A stretch of 64,000 bases of DNA from Stomatobaculum sp. F0698 (GTDB lineage: Bacteria > Bacillota > Clostridia > Lachnospirales > Lachnospiraceae), in the NCBI RefSeq assembly GCF_030644385.1, contig NZ_CP130060.1, positions 310,001-374,000 on the forward strand, in the 5' to 3' direction. The notes under the pieces are model-generated. The model was not told the origin of the DNA. It saw nothing but the letters and a program-made list of their open reading frames with translations, and ran no database searches. Numbering within the stretch: position 1 is the first letter of the stretch; each line of letters begins with the position of its first letter. The position numbers were made by a program, and so were the translations under genes. Shown here piece by piece: positions 9,307 to 18,095 of the stretch.

Positions 9307-9338
9307 AAAAAGCCCCCTGCGACGGCAGGAGGCTTTTT
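9307..9338 (+). terminator. Intra-operon terminator after the binding protein
   Basis: A stem of about 10 bp (one mismatch) with loop GACG and a following T5 run. It lies between the binding protein and its ATPase, so it probably lets only part of transcription through, giving more lipoprotein than membrane components. Confidence 0.8.
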
Positions 9339-9372
9339 GATTCAAAGCTGACAGCGGCTTAAGGAGGAAACC

Positions 9373-10893
9373 GTGGCAGAACAGGCAATACGCTTTTGCG
9401 ACATCAGCAAACACTTCGGCGAGGTCAAGGCGAGCGACCACGTGAGTTTCTCGCTGAAGAAGGGGGAGATACTGGCCCTTCTCGGAGAGAACGGAAGCGG
9501 CAAGACGACGCTCATGAACATGCTCTCCGGCATTTACTTTCCGGACAGCGGTCACATCGAGGTGAACGGAGCGCCGGTCAGCATACGCTCGCCGAAGGAC
9601 GCTTTTAAACTCGGCATCGGCATGATACACCAGCACTTTAAGCTGATTCCGGTCTTCACGGCGGCGGAAAATATCATACTCGGCGAACAGGGCGGCAAAT
9701 ACGATTTAAAAGCTGCGGAGCGAAAGCTCTCGGAACTCGCGGATCGCTACGGCTTCCGCCTGAATCCGAAACAGAAGGTCTACGAGCTCTCGGTCTCCGA
9801 AAAGCAGACCGTTGAGATTATGAAGGTGCTCTACCGCGGCGCGGACATTTTGATTCTGGACGAGCCGACGGCCGTGCTCACGCCGCAGGAGACCGAGCGC
9901 CTCTTTGCCATACTCCGGAAGATGCGGGAAGACGGGAAGTCCATCCTGATCATCACGCACAAGTTAAACGAGGTGCTCGCAATCTCGGACCGCGTCGCGG
10001 TGCTGCGGAAGGGGCGGTACATCGGCGAGGTCGAGACCGCCAAGGCCGATGCCTCCCTGCTCACAGAGATGATGGTCGGCGAAAAGGTGAGGCTCGGCAT
10101 AGACCGCGCGGAGCCGGGAAACGGACCGAGACGCCTCCGTCTCGAGAAGGTGTCCTGTGTCAACGCGGAGGGCGTGAGCGTGCTCTCGGATTTAAGCCTA
10201 AGCCTGCAGGGCGGCGAGATACTCGGCATTGCCGGCATCGCCGGAAACGGGCAGAGGGAGCTCCTAGAGGCCATAGCCGGTCTGGTGCCCTATACCGGTG
10301 AAATCTGGTACGGCGAGGACAACGGGGAAGAGAAGAATCTGCGCGGCATGAGCCCGGCGGAAATCGAGGCCCTCGGCGTGCGCCTCGCCTTTGTCCCCGA
10401 AGACAGACTGGGCATGGGCCTGGTGGGCAGCATGGACTTGACGGACAATGTGATGCTCCGCTCCTATCGGAACGGCAGCGGCTTTGTGACCGATCGGAAG
10501 AAGCCGCGGGAACAGGCCGAGCAGATTGTGGAAGAGCTTTCGGTCGCGACTCCGGGCACCGCAACGCCCATTGCCAGACTCTCGGGCGGCAATGTGCAAA
10601 AGGTGCTGGTGGGGCGTGAGATACTCGGAAGCCCCAAGGTTGTGATGGCAGCCTACCCGGTGCGCGGTCTCGACATTCACTCGGCGTATATGATATATCA
10701 GCTCCTGAACGAGCAGAAGAAGAGCGGCAGCGCCGTGATTTGTGTCGGCGAGGATCTGGACGTGCTCCTTGAGCTCTGCGACCGCATCCTTGTATTACAG
10801 GGCGGGAAGAGCGCCGGCATTTTGGATGCGCGGAACGCGAGCAAGGAAGAACTGGGAAGAAGAATGATGGGCGGAAAGGAAGTTGAGGCATGA
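9373..10893 (+). CDS. Nucleoside ABC transporter ATP-binding protein (double NBD)
   Basis: A 506-residue ATPase with two nucleotide-binding domains in one chain, as in the YufO/NupO and sugar RbsA-like families. The first domain has Walker A GENGSGKTT at residues 38-46, signature LSVSEKQ near 140, and Walker B LILDEPTAVL near 160. The second has a degenerate Walker A (GIAGNGQREL), a canonical LSGGNVQK signature, and a degenerate Walker B region (VVMAAYPVRGLDI), the usual asymmetry of this family. It starts at GTG 9373 with an ideal AAGGAGG at 9361. The stop overlaps the permease start (ATGA). Confidence 0.92.
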   Translation: MAEQAIRFCDISKHFGEVKASDHVSFSLKKGEILALLGENGSGKTTLMNMLSGIYFPDSGHIEVNGAPVSIRSPKDAFKLGIGMIHQHFKLIPVFTAAENIILGEQGGKYDLKAAERKLSELADRYGFRLNPKQKVYELSVSEKQTVEIMKVLYRGADILILDEPTAVLTPQETERLFAILRKMREDGKSILIITHKLNEVLAISDRVAVLRKGRYIGEVETAKADASLLTEMMVGEKVRLGIDRAEPGNGPRRLRLEKVSCVNAEGVSVLSDLSLSLQGGEILGIAGIAGNGQRELLEAIAGLVPYTGEIWYGEDNGEEKNLRGMSPAEIEALGVRLAFVPEDRLGMGLVGSMDLTDNVMLRSYRNGSGFVTDRKKPREQAEQIVEELSVATPGTATPIARLSGGNVQKVLVGREILGSPKVVMAAYPVRGLDIHSAYMIYQLLNEQKKSGSAVICVGEDLDVLLELCDRILVLQGGKSAGILDARNASKEELGRRMMGGKEVEA

Positions 10894-11999
10894 GTCAGGG
10901 AAGAGAACCGCTGTTTCAAATGCATAAGCGCGGCTACATTTCGTTCGGAAAGCTCGCGCTGATTCACCTCATCGCACTATTGCTGGCGCTCGTGACCTGC
11001 GCGGCTGTCATTGTGCTGGTGACGGGGGTCAATCCGCTCGGCGTCTATGAGGCGCTGGTCTCCGGCGCGGTCGGAAACCCGCGGCGGCTCTGGGTCACGA
11101 TACGCGAGAGCGGCGTGCTGCTCTTAATTGCGGTGGGCCTCACCCCGGCGTTTCGCATGCGCTTCTGGAACATCGGCGCGGAGGGGCAGATACTGGTCGG
11201 CGGCATTGCGAGCGCGGGGCTCATGATACTGCTCGGCGGCAAGATTCCGAATGCGCTGCTCCTTGCGCTCATGATTGCGGGCAGTATGCTCTTCGGCATG
11301 ATATGGGGGCTGGTTCCCGCTTATTTTAAGGCGCGGTACCACACGAACGAGACCCTGTTCACGCTCATGATGAACTATGTCGCGCTGCAGCTGGTCACCT
11401 TTTCGATTTGCTTCTGGGAGAACCCGAAGGGCTCGAACAGCATAGGCACCATCAACCAGGCGACGCGCGCGGGCTGGTTTCCGCGCATCGGCGGCACGGG
11501 CTTTGCGGGCAGCCAGTATGTCTTCGGCCTCTTTATCATCCTCCTTGTGACCCTCTTTATGCACCTTTATTTGCAGCGCACCAAGCAGGGCTTTGAGATT
11601 TCGGTGGTCGGCGCGAGCCAAAATACGGCGCGCTACGCGGGCATCTCGGTGCAGCGCGTCATGCTGCGCACCATGGCCATTTCCGGCGCAATCTGCGGCC
11701 TTGCGGGCGCGGTGATTGTGGGCGGGGCGGGACACACGCTCTCGGTCAGTACGGCGAACGGGCGCGGTTTCACGGCCATCCTGGTCGCCTGGATGGCGAA
11801 CTTTAACCCGCTCTTCATGGCGTTGATTGCGGTGCTCCTCTGCTTCATGCAGCAGGGCTCCATCCAGATTGCGACGCAGTACAAGCTGAACCAGAATTTT
11901 TCGGACATCATCACGGGCATACTGCTCTTCTTCCTGATCGGTTGCGAGTTCTTTGTCCGCTATCGCCTGAGCGTCCGCAAGAAAGGAGAGACGAGATGA
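10890..11999 (+). CDS. Nucleoside ABC transporter permease, first subunit
   Basis: A 369-residue membrane protein of the BPD_transp_2 type (YufP/NupP-like). It has about 8-10 hydrophobic helices, the conserved NIGAEGQILVGGI segment near residue 93, and the GANPxAARYAGI-like coupling loop, here GASQNTARYAGISVQR near 242. Its start overlaps the ATPase stop and its stop overlaps the start of the second permease, so the operon is tightly coupled. Confidence 0.92.
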   Translation: MSQGREPLFQMHKRGYISFGKLALIHLIALLLALVTCAAVIVLVTGVNPLGVYEALVSGAVGNPRRLWVTIRESGVLLLIAVGLTPAFRMRFWNIGAEGQILVGGIASAGLMILLGGKIPNALLLALMIAGSMLFGMIWGLVPAYFKARYHTNETLFTLMMNYVALQLVTFSICFWENPKGSNSIGTINQATRAGWFPRIGGTGFAGSQYVFGLFIILLVTLFMHLYLQRTKQGFEISVVGASQNTARYAGISVQRVMLRTMAISGAICGLAGAVIVGGAGHTLSVSTANGRGFTAILVAWMANFNPLFMALIAVLLCFMQQGSIQIATQYKLNQNFSDIITGILLFFLIGCEFFVRYRLSVRKKGETR

Positions 12000-12979
12000 A
12001 TTTGCTGGCCACTTTTTTACAGCGCGCCATTTTGCAGGGCGTTCCGATACTCTACGGCGCAAGCGGTGAAATTCTGACGGAGAAGTCGGGAAATCTGAAC
12101 CTGGGCATTCCGGGCATCATGTATATGGGCGGCGTCTCCGGTCTGATTGCGGCCTTCTTTTACGAGAGAGCGGCGGGAGAGCGGGCTTCCGGCCTCGTGG
12201 GTCTCTTCCTCTCGCTCGCGGCGGCCCTCCTCATTTCCATGCTTGCGGGTCTCCTCTACAGCTTCTTAACCGTCACGCTCCGCGCGAACCAGAATGTCGT
12301 GGGACTTTCGCTCACCACCTTCGGTGTGGGCTTCGGCAATTTCTTCGGCGGCTCTCTCTCGCAGCTTGCGGGCGGCGTGGGCCAGATTTCGACGAAGCTC
12401 ACGGCAGCCGCTTATCGGCAGAGCCTTCCGGGGCTCTCGAAGCTTCCCTTTGTGGGCAAGGCCTTTTTCTCCTTCGGCTTTCTCACCTATTTCTCGATCA
12501 TCCTGGCGCTCTGCCTCGCCTTTTTGCTGACGGGCACGCGGAAGGGACTTGAGATTCGTGCGGTCGGCGAGGATCCCGCTGCGGCGGATGCGGCCGGGGT
12601 CGATGTGAACCGTGTGAAATATGTCTCGACCGTGCTCGGCGCGGCGCTCGCAGGCCTCGGCGGCCTCTGCTTTGTCATGGAATATCTGGGCGGGACCTGG
12701 GCGAACGACGGCTTCGGTGACCGCGGCTGGCTTGCGGTCGCGCTGGTCATACTCTCGGTCTGGAATGCGAGAAAAGCGATTTGGGGTTCCTTCCTCTTCG
12801 GCGGACTCTACATTCTCTACCTCTATATTCCGGGCTTAAACCGCTCGGCGCAGGAGCTCTTTAAGATGCTCCCCTATCTCGCGACCATATTGGTGCTCAT
12901 TCAGACCGGAAGAAGGAATCGCGCGGAGGATCAGCCGCCGGCAAGTCTCGGTCTCTCTTACTTCCGAGAGGAGCGTTGA
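11996..12979 (+). CDS. Nucleoside ABC transporter permease, second subunit
   Basis: A 327-residue BPD_transp_2 membrane protein (YufQ/NupQ-like) forming a heterodimer with the preceding permease. It shows the family-specific GILTEKSGNLNLGIPG-type segment near residue 23, here with EI before LTEK, and the cytoplasmic coupling loop RAVGEDPAAADAAGVDVNRVKY near 185. The ATG at 11996 has GAAAGGAG upstream; the longer frame from 11942 would run inside the previous gene. It is followed at 3 bases by a PAP2-like gene. Confidence 0.92.
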   Translation: MNLLATFLQRAILQGVPILYGASGEILTEKSGNLNLGIPGIMYMGGVSGLIAAFFYERAAGERASGLVGLFLSLAAALLISMLAGLLYSFLTVTLRANQNVVGLSLTTFGVGFGNFFGGSLSQLAGGVGQISTKLTAAAYRQSLPGLSKLPFVGKAFFSFGFLTYFSIILALCLAFLLTGTRKGLEIRAVGEDPAAADAAGVDVNRVKYVSTVLGAALAGLGGLCFVMEYLGGTWANDGFGDRGWLAVALVILSVWNARKAIWGSFLFGGLYILYLYIPGLNRSAQELFKMLPYLATILVLIQTGRRNRAEDQPPASLGLSYFREER

Positions 12980-12982
12980 GCG

Positions 12983-13609
12983 ATGGGCATCGGAATCAAG
13001 CTGCTGCTCGCCGAGTTACTGATACTCGGCCTGCAGACCCTCCTCTACTTCGGCGTCGAGGCTTTTGAGGGCAAGCCGCACAATGTGGCAAAAAAAATAG
13101 ACGGACACATTCCCTTTGTGCCCGCCTTTGTATACATCTATGTACTCTGGTTTCCGCTGATACTCCTGTTTCCGCTGGCGCTCTTTCAGGCGAATCCCAT
13201 GGCCTATGCGCGCTACCAGACCGCGATTGTCGCAGACATCGCGCTGAGTCTCCTTTGTTACCTCGTCTACCCGACGAGCTTTGTGCGCCCCGAAGCGCCG
13301 GATACCCTTTCCGGCCGGGCCATGAAGCTCGTGTTCCGGGGGAGCTATAAGGGCTTAAACTGTGCGCCGAGCATGCACTGCTCCATGTGCTATCTCGTGC
13401 TGCACTTTGTCGGTTCCACCCCGGGACTGCCGCTCGCCGTCGCGGCGCTTGCGGCCCCGATTGCGCTCGGCATCGTAATCTCAACCCTCTTTACGAAGCA
13501 GCATGTCCTGATCGACGCGCTGACAGCGCTTCCGCTCGCGGCAGTCTGTATCCTGATCGGCAATCGCCTGCCGCTCACGGCGCTTCTTCACTGGATTCAG
13601 GGCGCTTAA
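12983..13609 (+). CDS. PAP2-superfamily membrane phosphatase
   Basis: A 208-residue protein with about six membrane helices. It carries the three PAP2 signature pieces in degenerate form: VRPEA near residue 98, CAPSMHCSMC near 128-137 (the PSxH block with the first catalytic His) and STLFTKQHVLIDAL near 165-180 (second His and Asp). It probably removes phosphate from a lipid pyrophosphate or phosphatidate, or transfers head groups like Aur1/Ipt1 relatives. It sits 3 bases after the nucleoside permease, likely the same transcript, with no obvious functional link. Its last 35 bases overlap, tail to tail, the minus-strand GTPase-NYN gene. Confidence 0.78.
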   Translation: MGIGIKLLLAELLILGLQTLLYFGVEAFEGKPHNVAKKIDGHIPFVPAFVYIYVLWFPLILLFPLALFQANPMAYARYQTAIVADIALSLLCYLVYPTSFVRPEAPDTLSGRAMKLVFRGSYKGLNCAPSMHCSMCYLVLHFVGSTPGLPLAVAALAAPIALGIVISTLFTKQHVLIDALTALPLAAVCILIGNRLPLTALLHWIQGA

Positions 13610-16220
13610 GCTTGTCCGCGAAGGGGCGGTTTTTGGGCGCTGCCTCCGTCGCAGCGGGGGTAGAGAGCCCCTCGCTGTGGGCGCGGAGCATCTCTTCGCG
13701 GAGCTCGCTCGCCGAGAGGAGGAGAGCTCCCTGGCTCCGCACAATGATTTGTTCCACCCCGTCCGAGGTCGCGACCGTCACAATATCGCTTGCGGCATGG
13801 CGGCCGGAAAAGCTCTCGATATAGCTGTCCGCGGTCTGGGCGGTCTTTGTGTAGACGACAAAGAGATTGTGCCAGGGATAGCGCTCCTCCTTGTGATCTT
13901 TCCGCCGATAGGCGTCAAAGACCACAATCAGCGTAGTTCCGGTGAAGCCCTGGTAGTCGGAGAGAAGATCCAGGAGCGCGAGTCGCGCACTGTCGATGTT
14001 CTCCTCCGCGAGGGCGCGGAGCTCGGGAAAGGCAAAAATAATATTGTAGCCGTCGACCAAGAGGAAGTGCTTCCGCGGCGCGGCGGTTTTGAGCGCGCGA
14101 TACGCGCGCTCTTTTGCCGCCTCGCTCGCCTCCCTTCGCTGCCTTTCCGGGCGCTTCTTGTCGCGCTGCCGGTTCTGATAAAAGGTGCGGTCCAAGATTG
14201 CATCGATTTCTTCCAAAGAGAGCGGAGCGCTCTCTTTTTTGGTGCGGATAGGAGCGTCTTCGGGAAGCGCTTCCTCTGCGGCGCTCATGTCGCGCCGGTA
14301 GGGGAGATGCATGTAGCGGGGGGCCTCCGCATAGGAGACCGTCTCACCGCTTCCGTGGCGGCAGAAGACCGAGTCCGCCGGAAAGGCAAGATCCGCCGCG
14401 GGATCGTAGCCCCGCGCGGCAATGACGCTCTCCGCATCCCGGCAGGGAAAAAAGCCCGCAAAGGAGAGGGAGAGCGAGCCCTCGCCTTTCGTAAAGCGGC
14501 GCAGTTCCGCGGCATAGTTTTGCATGGCGAGGACGGCAGCCTGTCCGTGGATTTCGGCCTCAGCCTCGGACTCTGCCGTGCCGAGCGTAAAGGTAGCGCC
14601 CATGCGGTCCAGATCGTTTAAGGCTCTGCCGAGCGAAGACGCGGGCAGGCGGAGCGAAAAGGCATAGTAGGGCTCCAGAAGGCAGGGGGCCGCGGAAAAG
14701 AGACCGGCGCGGAGCGCCCGTATGGCGGCCTGCCGAAAATCGCCGCCCTCGGTGTGCTTCTCGTGGGCCCGCCCCGCAATGAGGGTAATTTTAAGATCCG
14801 TGAGCGGTGCCCCGCTCAAAATCCCGGGAATTTCCTCTTCTTCCAAGGTGCGCAGCACCTGCTGCTGGTATTGGTTCGCGAGGAGCTCGGTGCCGAGCGC
14901 GCTCTCAACCTGCACGCCGGAGCCCGGTTCCAGGGGCTCGAGGAAGAGATGTACTTCCGCGTAGTGGCGGAGCGGCTCAAAATGGCCCGCGCCCTCGGCG
15001 CTCTTGGTGACGGTCTCGCGGTAGCTGACGCCCGCGGGTTCAAAGGAGACCGCGAGCGAAAAACGGCGTTCCAACAGTTCCGTGAGGATTTCCAGTTGCA
15101 TTTCGCCCATCAGAGAGACCAGCAGGGTCTTGCCGCCGGCGTCGAGGGAAAAGCGGAGACTCGGCTCCTCCTCCTCGAGAGAACGGAGGCGGGGCAGCAG
15201 TTCCGTGAGCGAAGCGGATTCCGGTAAAATAAGGCGATAACGGAGCACCGGGGTCAAAATAGGCAACGTATGTTCTCCGCTCTCCGCCCCCAGTCCCATG
15301 CCCGCGCGGCTCTCCGTGAGCCCCGTTACGGCGACCACGCTGCCCGCGGGCGCCTCTTTTAAGAGGGAGTAGGAGCGCCCCGAGTAGAGGCGCAGCTGCT
15401 CGACCTTTTCGTCGAGCGGCGGGAGCGGCATCTTGGCGCTCAGGCTGCCCCCCGTGATTTTCAGGAAGCTTAGGCGCGCCCCCTTCTCGTCCGTGCCGAT
15501 TTTAAAGACACGGGCCGAGAATGCCTCCGGGTAGACCGGCGGGACAAAGAGGCGGGAGATGCCGTCCAGGAGTTCCGTGATGCCCTCCGCACGGAGGGCG
15601 GAACCGAAGAAGCAGGGGGAAAAGCGCCGGGCCTTAAAAAGAGCCGCAATTTCCGCTTCGCTCGGCGGCGTGCCGTGCTCCAGATAGCGGTTTAGGAGTG
15701 TCTCGTCTAAGAGGGAGAGCTCCTCCGCGAGATCGGGGGTGTCTACCTTGCGGGAGAAGTCGATGAACTCGCCGTTAAGCCGCGTGCGGAGCGAAGAAAG
15801 CAGCGCCTCCCGGGTGCCGACCTGCCGGTCCGTCTTATTGAAAAAGACGAGGCAGGGGATGCGGTAGCGGCGAAGAAGCTGCCAGAGCGTAAGACTGTGT
15901 CCCTGTACGCCCTCGGCCGCGCTGATCACGAGAATCGCGAGGTCCAGAACCTGAAGGACGCGCTCGGCCTCCGGGGAGAAGTCCACATGTCCCGGGGTGT
16001 CGAGCAGAGTCACCGCGAGATCGCCGTATTCAAAATAGGCCTGTTTTGAAAAAATGGTGACCCCGCGGCGTTTCTCCGCGGGGTCGGTGTCCAGAAAGGC
16101 AGAGCCGTAGTCGACGCGCCCCGGCGCGCGGAGCGCACCGGAGGCGACGAGGAGGGCCTCGGAAAGCGTGGTTTTGCCGGCATCCACATGGGCCAGGATG
16201 CCGAGCGTCAGGCGGCGCAT
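13575..16220 (-). CDS. TetM/EF-G-like translational GTPase fused to a NYN (YacP/Rae1-like) nuclease domain
   Basis: An 881-residue protein (numbered from ATG 16220; a TTG lies one codon upstream). Residues 1-610 match ribosomal-protection GTPases of the TetM/TetO type: P loop AHVDAGKT at 10-17, RGVT at 52-55, DTPGH at 74-78, NKTD at 128-131, then EF-G-like domains II-V. A Lys/Arg-rich linker (about 660-715) leads to residues 718-850, a NYN/YacP-like domain with LLVDGYNIIFA and four spaced acidic positions (Asp near 723, 769, 798, 820). Rae1/YacP cuts mRNA in the ribosomal A site, so the fusion suggests ribosome binding coupled to mRNA cleavage or rescue. Whether it gives tetracycline protection is unknown. 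The start overlaps the aldolase stop (TGATG), with no clear Shine-Dalgarno, which implies coupling. Confidence 0.87.
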   Translation of the reverse strand: MRRLTLGILAHVDAGKTTLSEALLVASGALRAPGRVDYGSAFLDTDPAEKRRGVTIFSKQAYFEYGDLAVTLLDTPGHVDFSPEAERVLQVLDLAILVISAAEGVQGHSLTLWQLLRRYRIPCLVFFNKTDRQVGTREALLSSLRTRLNGEFIDFSRKVDTPDLAEELSLLDETLLNRYLEHGTPPSEAEIAALFKARRFSPCFFGSALRAEGITELLDGISRLFVPPVYPEAFSARVFKIGTDEKGARLSFLKITGGSLSAKMPLPPLDEKVEQLRLYSGRSYSLLKEAPAGSVVAVTGLTESRAGMGLGAESGEHTLPILTPVLRYRLILPESASLTELLPRLRSLEEEEPSLRFSLDAGGKTLLVSLMGEMQLEILTELLERRFSLAVSFEPAGVSYRETVTKSAEGAGHFEPLRHYAEVHLFLEPLEPGSGVQVESALGTELLANQYQQQVLRTLEEEEIPGILSGAPLTDLKITLIAGRAHEKHTEGGDFRQAAIRALRAGLFSAAPCLLEPYYAFSLRLPASSLGRALNDLDRMGATFTLGTAESEAEAEIHGQAAVLAMQNYAAELRRFTKGEGSLSLSFAGFFPCRDAESVIAARGYDPAADLAFPADSVFCRHGSGETVSYAEAPRYMHLPYRRDMSAAEEALPEDAPIRTKKESAPLSLEEIDAILDRTFYQNRQRDKKRPERQRREASEAAKERAYRALKTAAPRKHFLLVDGYNIIFAFPELRALAEENIDSARLALLDLLSDYQGFTGTTLIVVFDAYRRKDHKEERYPWHNLFVVYTKTAQTADSYIESFSGRHAASDIVTVATSDGVEQIIVRSQGALLLSASELREEMLRAHSEGLSTPAATEAAPKNRPFADKLKRPESSEEAP

Positions 16221-17182
16221 CAATTTTTGGTCAGGTGGAAGGCAAAGCCGCCGATCTCATCCGAAAGATAGAGGAAGGTGGTTCTGCCGGCAGCGTCCAC
16301 CCGGCGGGTCGACTCGTCGAAGGAGAAGCCGCGCTGTCTTAAGTAGTACTCCGCGCGGTCCACATTGTCCGCGCCGATCGCAACGTGCCCCAGGCTTCCG
16401 CGGCCCATGAACTTCATGACCTCGACCGCGGTGCCGGTGAAGACCGAGAGTTCGGTGTCGTTATAGTCAAAGTCGAAGATCGAGCAGAGAAGCGTTGCCG
16501 TCTTCTTTGCCTCCGCCTCGTCCTTCGAGTTGATGCCCACGTGCTTGATGCGGAAGTTTAACATGGTCTTCACGGCCTCGCGGGTGCGCGCCGTGATTTT
16601 ATCGAAGGCCTTCGCCTTGATATCGTCCTTGGTCGCAAGCCAGGTGCCGCCGCAGGCAAAGACCTGATCGAGAGCCAGATAGTTCCTGAGATTCTCGAGT
16701 TTCACGCCGCCGGTCGGCATGAAGAGAAGGTCGCGGTAGGGCGCGGAGAGCGCCTTTAACATGGGTGCGCCGCCGTTTTGCTCTGCCGGGAAGAACTTGA
16801 CCGCCGAGAGACCGAGGGCCATGGCCTGCTCCATCTCGCCCGGGGTTGCGGTTCCGGGACACATCGGCACGCCCTTCGAGAGCACGTAGGAGACCAGCTC
16901 CGGCTGAAAGCCCGGGCTCACGATGAACTTTGCGCCCGCTTCGATGGCGGCGTCCGCCTGTGCCTTCGTGATGACCGTGCCCGCGCCGACCAAGAGCTCC
17001 GGCATCTCGCGGCTCAGGAGGCGAATCGCATCCGCCGCGGCAGCGGTCCGGAAGGTGACTTCGATTGCGGAGACCCCGCCCTTTTTGAGCGCGGCACCGA
17101 GCGGCAGCGCGTCGGCGGCATCTTCCAGCGCGACAACGGGGACAATTCCGATGCGGTACAGTTCCTTGATACATGCGTCCAT
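16220..17182 (-). CDS. KDPG/KHG aldolase with C-terminal VOC domain
   Basis: A 320-residue two-domain protein. Residues 1-205 are a class I 2-keto-3-deoxy-6-phosphogluconate/4-hydroxy-2-oxoglutarate aldolase: Glu41 in IEVTFRT, the Schiff-base Lys129 in VKFFPAE, and the phosphate-binding PTGGV near 156. Residues 210-320 form a vicinal-oxygen-chelate (glyoxalase-like) domain with possible metal ligands His214, His266 and His316 and an acidic residue. The start at 17182 is preferred over 17191 because AGGAGG lies 9 bases before it but touches the upstream ATG. No other Entner-Doudoroff or uronate genes are near. The VOC half may bind or act on a related keto-sugar acid; that is inference. Confidence 0.85.
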   Translation of the reverse strand: MDACIKELYRIGIVPVVALEDAADALPLGAALKKGGVSAIEVTFRTAAAADAIRLLSREMPELLVGAGTVITKAQADAAIEAGAKFIVSPGFQPELVSYVLSKGVPMCPGTATPGEMEQAMALGLSAVKFFPAEQNGGAPMLKALSAPYRDLLFMPTGGVKLENLRNYLALDQVFACGGTWLATKDDIKAKAFDKITARTREAVKTMLNFRIKHVGINSKDEAEAKKTATLLCSIFDFDYNDTELSVFTGTAVEVMKFMGRGSLGHVAIGADNVDRAEYYLRQRGFSFDESTRRVDAAGRTTFLYLSDEIGGFAFHLTKN

Positions 17183-17211
17183 TTTGCACATCCTCCTAAG
17201 CTAAGTCTGTA

Positions 17212-17237
17212 TCATTTGCACTGAAATCAGTGTAGCA
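17212..17237 (-). promoter_or_regulatory. Possible promoter of the aldolase-GTPase pair (extended -10)
   Basis: On the minus strand TGC-TACACT (-10 at 17234-17229, TG just before) lies about 50 bases upstream of the aldolase start. The -35 region is poor. This short divergent spacer must also hold the rfbF promoter, which could not be identified. Confidence 0.35.
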
Positions 17238-17312
17238 TAAGTTAAGAGCATAGAAAAGTTTTCAAAAATGCGTTAAGATAGCGGTACATGTCTTGAACAG
17301 GGAGGAACTACG

Positions 17313-18083
17313 ATGAAGGTAGTCATTCTGGCCGGCGGTTTCGGCACCAGAATCACGGAGGAAAGCTATTTAAGGCCCAAGCCCATGATTGAGATCGGCG
17401 GACAGCCCATACTCTGGCATATTATGAAATACTATTCCTCCTACGGTTTTCACGACTTTGTGATTTGCCTCGGCTACAAGCAGTATGTGGTCAAGGAATA
17501 TTTTGCGGACTATTTCCTGCACACTTCGGATGTGACCTTCGATCTCGCGAACAACAGCATGGAGGTCTTACGGAAGCACGCGGAGCCCTGGAAGGTGACG
17601 CTGATCGACACCGGTCTGCACACCATGACCGGCGGCCGCGTGAAGCGCATTCGGGACTATGTCGGCGACGAGCCCTTCCTCCTGACTTACGGAGACGGCG
17701 TGTCGGATGTGGATCTCGATGCCTTGATTGCCTTCCACCGGGAGAAGAAGCGCATCGCGACTCTGACCATGGTGAACATAGGGCAGGCGAAGGGCGTGCT
17801 CGATGTCGGCGAGGGCGGCGAAATTCACTCCTTCCGCGAGAAGGATGACAGCGACGGCGCTGTGATCAACGGCGGCTTCATGGTCTGTGAGCCGGGCATT
17901 TTCGATTACATCGCGGGCGATGATACCGTGCTCGAGCAGGACCCGTTCCGGAAGCTCTGCAGCGACCGGGAGTTGGTGGGCTACTACCACCGGGGCTTCT
18001 GGCAGTGCATGGATACGCAGCGGGAAAAGAATAAGTTAGAAGAGCTCTGGGAGAGCGGAAACGCACCCTGGAAGCGATGGTAA
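17313..18083 (+). CDS. rfbF: Glucose-1-phosphate cytidylyltransferase
   Basis: A 256-residue nucleotidyltransferase making CDP-glucose from CTP and glucose 1-phosphate. It begins with the nucleotide-binding signature LAGGFGTRI at residues 6-14, followed by RPKPMIEIGG (20-29), and has the acidic YGDGVSDVD segment near 126 that binds metal. The closest family is RfbF/DdhA, the first step of CDP-3,6-dideoxyhexose synthesis. It heads a plus-strand cassette and is followed 12 bases later by rfbH, the third pathway enzyme. The second-step gene (rfbG, CDP-glucose 4,6-dehydratase) is not in the window. The start has GGGAGGA upstream. Confidence 0.92.
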   Translation: MKVVILAGGFGTRITEESYLRPKPMIEIGGQPILWHIMKYYSSYGFHDFVICLGYKQYVVKEYFADYFLHTSDVTFDLANNSMEVLRKHAEPWKVTLIDTGLHTMTGGRVKRIRDYVGDEPFLLTYGDGVSDVDLDALIAFHREKKRIATLTMVNIGQAKGVLDVGEGGEIHSFREKDDSDGAVINGGFMVCEPGIFDYIAGDDTVLEQDPFRKLCSDRELVGYYHRGFWQCMDTQREKNKLEELWESGNAPWKRW

Positions 18084-18095
18084 GGAGAAACTTGC

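Noticed and set aside
13575..16220. Simple tetracycline-resistance gene tet(M)/tet(W)
   Set aside because: The GTPase part is only distantly like acquired Tet proteins by eye and carries an extra nuclease domain; resistance should not be claimed.
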